Assembly: GCA_028715585.1 (NCBI GenBank)
Contig: JAQURN010000026.1
Span: 1 to 12,192, forward strand
DNA length: 12,192 nucleotides
Direction of reading: 5' to 3'
DNA from: Actinomycetota bacterium
GTDB lineage: Bacteria > Actinomycetota > Geothermincolia > Fen-727 > JAQURN01
Positions 5,896-12,192 of this stretch are shown piece after piece. Position 1 is the first letter of the stretch, and each line of letters opens with the position of its first letter. A program made the position numbers and the translations under genes. Below the pieces are notes generated by a model. That model worked only from the letters and a program-made list of their open reading frames with translations, was not told where the DNA came from and did not search any database.

Positions 5896-8075
5896 GCGAG
5901 AAAATAGAGAAGAAAGAAGAACCCGGTTCAACTGAGCGTTTTTTTAAGTTTACTCGAGAGTACCTGGGCAAAGCAGACCAGAGAAAGGTCAAGAAGGCAT
6001 ATCGTTTCGCGCTCGAGGCGCACCGTGGCCAAATGAGAAAATCTGGCGAAGCCTACATCGAACACCCCCTCGCGGTAGCAACTTTCCTTGCTGAGGCAAA
6101 GCTCGATAGCGATACCCTTTGCGCCGCGCTCCTGCACGATGTCGTTGAAGACACGCCCTTGACGCTCGAAGATTTGAGAGAAGAGTTCGGGGAAGAGGTT
6201 GCCCAAATCATAGACGGCGTAACCAAGCTCGATAGGTTCAAGTTCGGTTCGGTTGAGGAAGAGCAGGCTGAGAACATAAGGAAGATGCTCATTGCCGTCG
6301 CGAAGGATATAAGGGTGATACTCATCAAGCTTGCTGACAGGCTGCACAACATGCAGACGATTTCGGCTTTGCCGGAGGGGAAACGTCGCAGGATAGCCGA
6401 GGAGACGGTGGAGATATACGCTCCACTGGCGCACAGGTTTGGGATGTCACAGTTGAAGGGGAAATTAGAGGACCTCTCTTTCGAGGTTCTTCATCCCGAG
6501 CGCTACCAGAAGATAAAGATAATGGTCCGTGATAGAAGAGAGGAAAGGGAAAGGTATGTCGAGTTGGCGATAGGGGAACTTTCCTCCTATTTGAGAGAGA
6601 ACAAACTCAAAGCCCAGATATCGGGAAGGGTAAAGAATTTTTACAGCATATACGAGAAGATGCTTAACCGGGGCATAGATTTCGACGAAATCATGGACCT
6701 GATTGCGGTGAGGGTGATAGTTGATACCGTGCGGGATTGTTACGCGGCACTCGGCTTAGTCCACTCTTTGTGGAAACCAGTCCCCGAGCGGTTCAAGGAT
6801 TACATCGCGATGCCTAAGTTCAATATGTATCGCTCCCTTCATACCGTAGTGGTTGGTCCTGAAGGAAAACCTTTGGAGATTCAGATAAGAACAAAAGAGA
6901 TGCACCAGACGGCGGAATATGGAATCGCCGCTCACTGGCTTTACAAGGAATCCAACCGCTCAGAATTGAGCTGGAAAGCCTGGCTCAAGCAAGTGATGGA
7001 ATGGCAAAGCGAACTCAAAGACCCACAGGAATTCATGAAGACCTTAAAGATTGACCTCTTTCAGGATGAGGTTTTCGTATTTACGCCCAAGGGCGAGCTT
7101 AAGTCTTTGCCTAAAGGAGCGACCCCACTGGATTTTGCTTACTCCATCCACACAGATGTGGGTCACCGCTGTATCGGAGCCAGGGTAGGTGGAAAGATGA
7201 TGCCTTTGACTTACCAGCTTCAGACGGGCGACGTGGTAGAGATTCTCACTTCCAAGTCGGGGGGTCCAAGCCGAGACTGGGTTAACATCGTGGTCACCTC
7301 GCGCGCGAGAAACAAAATCAGGCAGTGGTTCAGTCAGGAGAGGCGAGAAGAGGAAATAAGTGCTGGCAAGGAAGCGCTAGAGGGTGCTTTGGATAAAGCG
7401 GGCGTTAAGCTTGGTGGAAGAAAGCTCCTTTCCGTTCTTCAACATATAGCGGCGGATTATAATTGCGAGGAAGTCGAGGATTTTTTCAGGCTCATCGGCG
7501 CGAAACATTACTCTGCCTCCAGAGTAGCAGCCGAGATTAAGGACTACCTCGGGGAGGAGGTGCCTCCTGAAAGAGAGGCCGCGCCCGAAGTTCCCAAGCT
7601 TGCTGACCGAGAACGTTTGACTCAGAGGATTAGGGTCGAGGGCATAGATAATGCTCTCATCACCCTAGCGGGGTGTTGCAATCCTTCTCCTGGCGACTCA
7701 TTGGTGGGCTTTATAACTAGGGGAAGGGGCGTTTCTGTTCACAAGAAGGACTGCCCCAACATTTCTAGGCTTTCACCCGAGAGAGTCATCAATGTTTCCT
7801 GGGAGAGAGGAGGAGCTGAACCTATGGTGGTGGAGGTATGTATCAGGGCGGTCGATCGCCCGAAACTTGTGAGAGATATCACCACGGTTCTCGGCGACCA
7901 CCAGGTAAATATAATTTCTGCCTCTTTTTCTCTTGGCGCGCAAAATGCCGCCACAAGCACTTTTACCTTCGAGGTGGCGAGCAAGGCTCACCTAGGTGAA
8001 ATAATGAGAGAGCTCAAAAAGGTTGATTCTGTCCTCGAGGTGACGGAGGTGAGGGAGGAGAGGCTGTCCATCTGA
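5892..8075 (+). CDS. rel: Bifunctional (p)ppGpp synthetase/hydrolase (Rel/SpoT family)
   Basis: This long RelA-SpoT homologue makes and degrades the starvation alarmones pppGpp and ppGpp. All domains are present in 727 residues. The hydrolase HD domain has His58, HD at 82-83 in LLHDVVEDT, and Asp149 in LADRLHNM. The synthetase domain includes RFKDYIAMPKFNMYRSLHT (300-318) and EIQIRT (329-334). TGS spans about 392-455, a helical region follows, then a zinc-finger-like domain with CC at 595-596, His617 and Cys621. The ACT domain is at about 645-720. The RFKD (RXKD) motif is the form found in bifunctional enzymes, as opposed to EXDD in synthetase-only RelA. The HD residues are intact, so both activities are predicted. 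The GTG start at 5892 overlaps the secF stop. The only upstream ribosome-binding candidate is the purine-rich lysine tract of secF. The next in-frame ATG (codon 48) is inside the HD domain, so GTG is the likely start. Confidence 0.97.
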   Translation: MSEKIEKKEEPGSTERFFKFTREYLGKADQRKVKKAYRFALEAHRGQMRKSGEAYIEHPLAVATFLAEAKLDSDTLCAALLHDVVEDTPLTLEDLREEFGEEVAQIIDGVTKLDRFKFGSVEEEQAENIRKMLIAVAKDIRVILIKLADRLHNMQTISALPEGKRRRIAEETVEIYAPLAHRFGMSQLKGKLEDLSFEVLHPERYQKIKIMVRDRREERERYVELAIGELSSYLRENKLKAQISGRVKNFYSIYEKMLNRGIDFDEIMDLIAVRVIVDTVRDCYAALGLVHSLWKPVPERFKDYIAMPKFNMYRSLHTVVVGPEGKPLEIQIRTKEMHQTAEYGIAAHWLYKESNRSELSWKAWLKQVMEWQSELKDPQEFMKTLKIDLFQDEVFVFTPKGELKSLPKGATPLDFAYSIHTDVGHRCIGARVGGKMMPLTYQLQTGDVVEILTSKSGGPSRDWVNIVVTSRARNKIRQWFSQERREEEISAGKEALEGALDKAGVKLGGRKLLSVLQHIAADYNCEEVEDFFRLIGAKHYSASRVAAEIKDYLGEEVPPEREAAPEVPKLADRERLTQRIRVEGIDNALITLAGCCNPSPGDSLVGFITRGRGVSVHKKDCPNISRLSPERVINVSWERGGAEPMVVEVCIRAVDRPKLVRDITTVLGDHQVNIISASFSLGAQNAATSTFTFEVASKAHLGEIMRELKKVDSVLEVTEVREERLSI

Positions 8076-8089
8076 GGGCGCGACTTTTC

Positions 8090-8102
8090 GGAGGGTACCA
8101 TT
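8090..8102 (+). promoter_or_regulatory. Shine-Dalgarno and ATT start codon of dtd
   Basis: GGAGGG at 8090-8095 is followed by TACC and then ATT at 8100-8102. Read as an initiator, ATT gives M-R-A-V-V-Q-R-V, the canonical N-terminus of D-aminoacyl-tRNA deacylase. In this frame the rel stop TGA (8073-8075) lies just upstream, and the eight codons between contain no ATG, GTG or TTG. ATT initiation is rare but real in bacteria (infC of E. coli is the classic case). A base-calling error in an ATG is the main alternative. Confidence 0.7.
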
Positions 8103-8543
8103 CGGGCTGTAGTTCAAAGAGTTGCCAGCTGTAGCGTATCCGTGGAAGGGACGCAAGTTGGAAGGATTGGCGAGGGTTTACTTGTTCTGGTTGGCGTTGC
8201 GAAGACCGACGATGTTTCTAACGCGGAGTATCTTGCCGAGAAAATTTTGAACTTGCGCCTCTTTCCAGATTCAAGCGGCAAGATGAATCTCTCTATCCTG
8301 GATACGGGGGGAGAGATGATGGTTGTAAGCCAGTTCACGCTCGTCTGTGATTTGCGCAAAGGAAGGAGGCCTTCTTTCGAAGGCGCCGCGGAACCTTCCC
8401 AAGCGGAAGAGCTCTACAAGCGCTTTGTTTCTTTCCTCGAGAAATCCGGGCTCGAGGTGAAGACTGGGAAGTTTGGCGCCTTGATGATGGTGGATTTGAG
8501 GAATTGGGGCCCCCTGACCTTTGTGATAGACACTCCTGTTTGA
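8100..8543 (+). CDS. dtd: D-aminoacyl-tRNA deacylase (non-canonical ATT start)
   Basis: Dtd hydrolyses D-amino acids, and glycine from mischarged tRNA-Ala, keeping them out of protein synthesis. Counted from ATT at 8100, the product is 147 residues, the usual length. It shows the N-terminal strand RAVVQRV (2-8), LNLRLF, GKMNLSI, the active-site motif SQFTL (77-81), KGRRPSF, and the C-terminal NWGPLTF with the Gly-Pro (137-138) of the cross-subunit Gly-cisPro motif. The first conventional start, GTG at 8142, would remove 14 residues including the conserved first strand, so it is unlikely. dtd is in the same frame as rel, beginning 24 bases after the rel stop. Pairing of dtd with rel is widespread in bacteria. 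The stop at 8541-8543 precedes the hydrolase gene by 41 bases. Confidence 0.93.
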   Translation: MRAVVQRVASCSVSVEGTQVGRIGEGLLVLVGVAKTDDVSNAEYLAEKILNLRLFPDSSGKMNLSILDTGGEMMVVSQFTLVCDLRKGRRPSFEGAAEPSQAEELYKRFVSFLEKSGLEVKTGKFGALMMVDLRNWGPLTFVIDTPV

Positions 8544-8569
8544 AGCCTGCCCCCGTTCGCTTTTTGCTT

Positions 8570-8575
8570 TATACT
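8570..8575 (+). promoter_or_regulatory. Possible -10 element (TATACT) before the hydrolase gene
   Basis: TATACT stands ten bases before the ATG at 8585 in the short dtd-hydrolase gap. That ATG has no Shine-Dalgarno. If this were a -10 box, transcription would begin at or just before the ATG, giving a leaderless mRNA. No -35 box lies at the usual 16-18 base spacing and the TG extension is not in register, so this is weak. Confidence 0.2.
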
Positions 8576-8584
8576 CACTTTGGC

Positions 8585-9232
8585 ATGAGTAACGTAAATC
8601 AGACTGAAACGGAAAATTGCAAAATAACGAGGATGCCAGTTGGTTTTGTAGAAGCCAACTGCTATGTGGTAGAGCTCGAAGGAAATACCTGCTTTATAAT
8701 AGACCCTGGCGCGGAGGCGAGAAAGATACTCGCGCTTGTTTCTAGCCTCTCTTGCGTGGGAATACTTTGTACCCATACGCACCTCGACCACATTGGCGCG
8801 ATGGCTAAGGTGGCGAAAGGTACTGGAGCCCCCATTTTTTTGACCAGCGAGCAACGTCAAATCCTTTCGGGTTCATCGGTTTCGGGCTTCGCGGCGAGAC
8901 TGGGTGCTTTTTTGGTTTCGAAACTCCGTTCAGACGAGCACAAAGAGTGTGGAAACAAACTCGATTTCGGGGGCTTTGAGATTTCAGTTTTGAAGACTCC
9001 TGGTCATACCTCCGACTCAATAAGTTTTCTATGTGAGGCAGGGGTTTTTACCGGAGACCTTCTCTTTAGGCACGGCGTGGGTGGAACCTACTTAAAGGGA
9101 AGTTCATTAGAGGAACTCAGGCATTCGGTAGTGACAGAGATTTTCCCTCTTGGCGATGACACAATAGTGTTTCCTGGTCATGGTCCCGAGACAACCATTG
9201 GCGAGGAGAGGAGGAATAATCCTTTTCTTTGA
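8585..9232 (+). CDS. Metallo-beta-lactamase-fold hydrolase, glyoxalase II-like
   Basis: The 215-residue protein belongs to the glyoxalase II-like branch of the metallo-beta-lactamase fold, often annotated as hydroxyacylglutathione hydrolase or YcbL-type. The true substrate is unknown. The metal ligands are all visible: THTHLDH at 63-69 (His64, His66, Asp68, His69), His141 in TPGHTSDS, Asp158 in FTGDLLF, and His199 in FPGHGPET. The N-terminal KITRMPVGFVEANCYVVE matches the family opening, which supports ATG 8585 over the TTG at 8504 that would overlap dtd. After the GDLLF motif the common GRTD sequence is replaced by GGTY, which may alter the substrate pocket. There is no Shine-Dalgarno. The place between dtd and hisS is conserved in many bacteria, hinting at a translation-related or thioester-related role, but that is not established. 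Confidence 0.88.
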   Translation: MSNVNQTETENCKITRMPVGFVEANCYVVELEGNTCFIIDPGAEARKILALVSSLSCVGILCTHTHLDHIGAMAKVAKGTGAPIFLTSEQRQILSGSSVSGFAARLGAFLVSKLRSDEHKECGNKLDFGGFEISVLKTPGHTSDSISFLCEAGVFTGDLLFRHGVGGTYLKGSSLEELRHSVVTEIFPLGDDTIVFPGHGPETTIGEERRNNPFL

Positions 9233-9247
9233 GGACTTGGTGGAACG

Positions 9248-10543
9248 ATGGCGCTGAATTATAGGGCTCCGAAGGGAATGAAAGACAATGTTGGCTCCCA
9301 GCAGGAAGAGCTGGAGGAAATTTTTCGCCTTTCCTCCGATTTGTTTCGCCTGCATGGCTACATGATGATATCAACTCCCATCCTGGAGCCTGCTGGCCTT
9401 TTTACAAGAACCATTGGGGAGGCAAGCGACATAGTGAAAAAGGAGATGTATTCGTTCGAGGATAGGGGAGGAGAAGTGCTCGCCCTCAGGCCCGAAGGGA
9501 CGGCTCCAATCATGAGAGCGTACCTGGAGGGGGGGCTCAAGTCCCGCGGGCTTCCGCAGAAACTTTTCTATTATGGGCCGATGTTTAGGAGGGAAAGGCC
9601 ACAGGCTGGGAGATACAGGCAGTTCCACCAGGTGGGGGCGGAAGTTTTGGGAAGCGATTCTCCTCTTGCCGACGCGGAGATAATATCCATTTCGGCAAAG
9701 CTCTTCGGAGCCCTGGGAGTCCAGGATTATACCCTTCTTCTAAATAGCCTCGGTTGTAGGAAGTGCCAAAAGGATTATCTCGCGATTCTCTGCCCTTACC
9801 TGGAAGAGGTGAAGGAAGACCTCTGCGAGCAGTGCTTGGTGAGGGCTCGGCAGAGCCCTTTGAGGATTTTCGACTGCAAAGAGGCATCCTGCCAGGACGC
9901 CCTTTCTCACGCCCCTATGATTGTTGATTTTCTGTGTGAGGGTTGCGGAAGGCACTTTAGCGAGCTACAAGAATATCTTGACTTGATGGGCATCAACTAT
10001 CGCGTCGAGCCTCTCTTAGCCAGGGGTTTGGATTATTATTCTCGTACCGCCTTCGAGTACCAATTCGACGAGCTTGGGGCAAAGAGTACCGTCTCCGCCG
10101 GGGGGCGCTACGATTACCTTGCCGAGGAGCTTGGAGGCTCTCCTACTCCTGGGGTTGGTTTCAGTCTTGGGGTGGAGCGCCTTCTCATCCTTTTGCGCTC
10201 AAGGGGCAAGACCCCCCTCAAGGCTTACGGGCTCGATGTATATGTAGCCCCTGCCTCCGCTTCCTACAAGAAAGCCGCGTTATTGATTCTCGAAAGGTTG
10301 AGGAGTGCCAAGATTAGAAGCGATACCGATTTTCTTGACAGAAGTCTCAAGGCGCAAATGAGGGCGGCTGACCGCTTGGGTGCCAAGCTGGTTCTCATCG
10401 TGGGAGAAGAGGAAAGGCAAAGAAACGTGGTTGTGCTCCGTGACCTCGCTGGGAAGAAACAATGGGAAATTCCAGTGGAGGATATAGAGCGGGAGGTGAA
10501 CAATTTCCTCGAGAGGAAGAGAGTTGATGATGGTGATGGGTGA
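9248..10543 (+). CDS. hisS: Histidyl-tRNA synthetase
   Basis: HisRS charges tRNA-His. It is a class II enzyme of 431 residues, typical length. Motifs visible are RAPKGMKDNVG (6-16), RPEGTAPI (81-88), motif 2 GPMFRRERPQAGRYRQFHQ (110-128), the histidine-binding LDYYSRTAFEY (261-271), GGRYDYL, and motif 3 GVGFSLGVERLL (302-313). A C-terminal anticodon-binding domain runs from about 325 on. The insertion between motif 2 and the histidine loop holds nine cysteines, including CxxC pairs at 170/173, 193/196 and 230/233, suggesting a metal-binding insert. Similar cysteine-rich inserts occur in other bacterial HisRS proteins as far as I recall. The ATG at 9248 lies 15 bases after the hydrolase stop. 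GGTGGAA (9239-9245) is a weak ribosome site and GAGG (9231-9234) a more distant one. Confidence 0.97.
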   Translation: MALNYRAPKGMKDNVGSQQEELEEIFRLSSDLFRLHGYMMISTPILEPAGLFTRTIGEASDIVKKEMYSFEDRGGEVLALRPEGTAPIMRAYLEGGLKSRGLPQKLFYYGPMFRRERPQAGRYRQFHQVGAEVLGSDSPLADAEIISISAKLFGALGVQDYTLLLNSLGCRKCQKDYLAILCPYLEEVKEDLCEQCLVRARQSPLRIFDCKEASCQDALSHAPMIVDFLCEGCGRHFSELQEYLDLMGINYRVEPLLARGLDYYSRTAFEYQFDELGAKSTVSAGGRYDYLAEELGGSPTPGVGFSLGVERLLILLRSRGKTPLKAYGLDVYVAPASASYKKAALLILERLRSAKIRSDTDFLDRSLKAQMRAADRLGAKLVLIVGEEERQRNVVVLRDLAGKKQWEIPVEDIEREVNNFLERKRVDDGDG

Positions 10544-10547
10544 TTCT

Positions 10548-12192
10548 ATGAAGTCTTCGTTTTCCTTTGATTTGAAGCGCGACCACATGTGCGGGCTCCT
10601 GGGCGAGTCGGACGTTGGCGAAGAGGTTGTTCTCAACGGGTGGGTCGCGAGCAGGCGCGATCACGGCTCACTGATTTTTGTTGATTTGAGGGATGCCGAG
10701 GGAATCGTCCAGGTTGCATTTGATCCTTCTTCCTCACCCCAGGCGCATGCGCTCGCGGGAGAGCTGAAATCCGAATATGTCATCGCGGTGAAGGGTCTGG
10801 TGAGAAAAAGACCAGCCGGCTCAGAGAACCCTTCAATTAAAACCGGAGCCGTGGAGGTGTTGGCTCTTTTCGCTAAGGTCATAAACCCCTCGGAGACTCT
10901 TCCTTTCGAGCTGAAAGAGGATTCTTCCGTGGATGAAAAACTGAGGCTCAAATATCGCTACCTCGATTTGAGACGGCAGGCGATGCGGAATTCCATCGAG
11001 CTTAGACATCGGGTGACTCACGCTGCCCATGAGTGCCTCGATTCGATGGGATTTTTAGAGATAGAAACTCCTCAGTTAACAAAAAGCACCCCTGAAGGGG
11101 CTCGGGATTTCCTTGTTCCCTCACGCCTCCAGCCTGGGCGTTTCTTTGCCTTACCGCAATCTCCCCAGTTGTTCAAGCAGGTGCTCATGGTTTCGGGCTT
11201 CGAGCGTTACTACCAGATAGCGCGCTGTTTCAGAGATGAAGATTTGAGAGCCGACCGCCAACCGGAGTTCACTCAGATTGACATAGAGATGTCTTTTGTG
11301 GATGAGGAAGACGTAATAGGGACGACGGAGAGATTGATTTCCTCTATTTTCCAAGCTGCGCTGGGCATATCTATGGAAACGCCTTTTCAAAGGATTTCTT
11401 ACCAGGAAGCAATGGAAAGGTATGGAACTGACAGGCCCGATCTCCGCTATGAGTGTGTGATGGCAACTCTCGATGAAGTATTTTCCAAGACCGAATTTAG
11501 GGTATTCGCCGAAAGCCTGAAATCCAAAGCTTCTATAAGAGGGTTGGGAATCAAAGGTGGCTCATCTTTCTCCCGCTCCGAGCTAGATTCGTGGGAGAGG
11601 CGAGCAAAGGACATGGGAGCGCGGGGGCTTTTGTGGTTTGTTTTGGAAAAAGGCACTCTCTCTTCCCCGGTCTCCAAGTTCCTTTCTTCTGAGGAAAAGA
11701 AGGGAATCATCGATTCGCTGAGGCTCGAGGATGGCGACGCTGCTTTCATCCTTGCCGGCGAAAGGCAGCAGTCGGATGACATACTTTTCCAGCTCCGCCG
11801 CCAGGCTGCCGAAAGGCTAGGGCTCGTGGACGAAAAGAGCTTCAAAGTGGTATGGGTCGTCGATTTTCCACTTCTCTCCTACAACGCTTCTGAGGAGAGA
11901 TACGATTCGCTGCATCACCCTTTCACTAGCCCGACACCCTCTTCCCTCGCCTTTATCGACCAGGATCCCTTGAAAGCTCGTGCCAGGGCGTACGACGTTG
12001 TAATAAATGGCATCGAGATAGGAGGGGGATCGATAAGAATTCACCAAAGGGACGTTCAGGAAAAGATGTTCAATCTTCTAGGGATTTCCCGAGAGGAATA
12101 CAAAAGCAAGTTTGGATTCCTCCTGGAGGCTTTAGAATATGGCGCGCCTCCCCATGGCGGCATAGCGCTTGGTCTCGACCGACTCGTTATGC
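10548..12192 (+). CDS. aspS: Aspartyl-tRNA synthetase, 3' end beyond the window
   Basis: About 548 codons of a class II AspRS of bacterial type are present, out of a usual 590 or so. The anticodon-binding OB fold comes first (GWVASRRDHG at 31-40, LIFVDLRD at 42-49). RYLDLRR (137-143), the flipping-loop region STPEGARDFLVPSR, and motif 2 RYYQIARCFRDEDLRADRQ (about 218-236) follow. The bacterial GAD insert spans roughly 290-410, and motif 3 begins at GGIALGLDRL when the window ends. His39 and Gly91 match residues reported for non-discriminating AspRS. The start is uncertain: in-frame TTG, ATG, ATG, GTG, ATG and ATG occur at 10524, 10527, 10530, 10533, 10536 and 10548. I chose 10548 because GGTGAT (10539-10544) matches the anti-Shine-Dalgarno at a good offset and because it lies close to the conserved region. 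ATG 10527 with AGAGG at 10512-10516 is the main alternative and would overlap hisS. Confidence 0.95.
   Translation, partial: MKSSFSFDLKRDHMCGLLGESDVGEEVVLNGWVASRRDHGSLIFVDLRDAEGIVQVAFDPSSSPQAHALAGELKSEYVIAVKGLVRKRPAGSENPSIKTGAVEVLALFAKVINPSETLPFELKEDSSVDEKLRLKYRYLDLRRQAMRNSIELRHRVTHAAHECLDSMGFLEIETPQLTKSTPEGARDFLVPSRLQPGRFFALPQSPQLFKQVLMVSGFERYYQIARCFRDEDLRADRQPEFTQIDIEMSFVDEEDVIGTTERLISSIFQAALGISMETPFQRISYQEAMERYGTDRPDLRYECVMATLDEVFSKTEFRVFAESLKSKASIRGLGIKGGSSFSRSELDSWERRAKDMGARGLLWFVLEKGTLSSPVSKFLSSEEKKGIIDSLRLEDGDAAFILAGERQQSDDILFQLRRQAAERLGLVDEKSFKVVWVVDFPLLSYNASEERYDSLHHPFTSPTPSSLAFIDQDPLKARARAYDVVINGIEIGGGSIRIHQRDVQEKMFNLLGISREEYKSKFGFLLEALEYGAPPHGGIALGLDRLVM

Noticed and set aside
5419..5931. 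170-codon open frame on the - strand opposite secF
   Set aside because: It is antisense to well-recognised secF sequence and shows low-complexity Leu/Ser/Phe composition from the complement of lysine codons. Other long reverse frames (for example 3392-3985 and 5928-6434) are rejected for the same reason.
5513..5935. 140-codon open frame on the + strand across the secF 3' end and rel 5' end, rich in Arg and Ser
   Set aside because: It is the shifted frame of the Lys/Pro/Ser-rich SecF tail. Its composition follows from that low-complexity DNA, it has no recognisable domain, and secF and rel are both convincing.
8073..8099. UGA recoding joining rel and dtd into one protein
   Set aside because: Rel is complete with its ACT domain, the intervening eight codons resemble no known domain, and a ribosome site precedes the dtd ATT. 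Separate initiation is simpler.
8504..8584. TTG 8504 as the start of the hydrolase
   Set aside because: It overlaps dtd by 40 bases and adds residues before the conserved family N-terminus; ATG 8585 fits better.
1..12192. Mobile element, CRISPR, phage or defence cargo
   Set aside because: No terminal repeats, direct repeat array, transposase, integrase or foreign-looking composition is visible; the gene order is a conserved housekeeping block.

Overview
This window is about 12.2 kb of bacterial chromosome of roughly balanced base composition. It is densely packed, and every gene is on the + strand. I see ten protein genes: queH, queA, tgt, yajC, secD, secF, rel, dtd, a metallo-beta-lactamase-fold hydrolase gene and hisS. 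An eleventh, aspS, runs off the right edge. I found no tRNA, rRNA, mobile element, CRISPR array or phage gene. The order queA-tgt-yajC-secD-secF-rel-dtd-hydrolase-hisS-aspS is a conserved bacterial housekeeping block seen in many Firmicutes, Actinomycetota and Deltaproteobacteria-like lineages. Several protein details suggest a deep-branching, non-high-GC Actinomycetota or a related Terrabacteria lineage: the SecD helix IV-VI sequences, the SecF phrases VRSINTSL and GTYSSIF, and MPKFNMY in Rel. This placement is inference from remembered family sequences and is moderate at best.

Layout. Positions 14-2753 hold a queuosine module. Tgt puts preQ1 into tRNA, QueA adds the epoxycyclopentane ring, and QueH reduces epoxyqueuosine to queuosine. 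Positions 2871-5895 encode the Sec accessory complex YajC-SecD-SecF, which uses the proton gradient to assist export. Positions 5892-8075 encode a complete bifunctional (p)ppGpp synthetase/hydrolase. Positions 8100-10543 hold D-aminoacyl-tRNA deacylase, a glyoxalase II-like hydrolase and histidyl-tRNA synthetase. From about 10548 to the edge is aspartyl-tRNA synthetase. Common themes are tRNA maturation and charging, proofreading, export and the starvation response.

Many junctions overlap by four bases (queH/queA, secD/secF, secF/rel), which indicates translational coupling in one long operon. The only gap of appreciable size is the roughly 110 bases before yajC.

This is an ordinary housekeeping region and I did not find a new multi-gene system. 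The details worth a second look are these: (1) dtd appears to start at an ATT codon; (2) YajC ends in a run of eleven glutamates plus more acid while SecF ends in nine lysines, giving oppositely charged cytoplasmic tails in one complex; (3) the lysine codons lead directly into the overlapping GTG of rel; (4) a terminator-like hairpin with a competing alternative stem lies between yajC and secD, and secD has no Shine-Dalgarno sequence; (5) the Shine-Dalgarno before tgt is positioned for a six-codon reading frame rather than for tgt; (6) AspRS carries the residues associated with non-discriminating enzymes.
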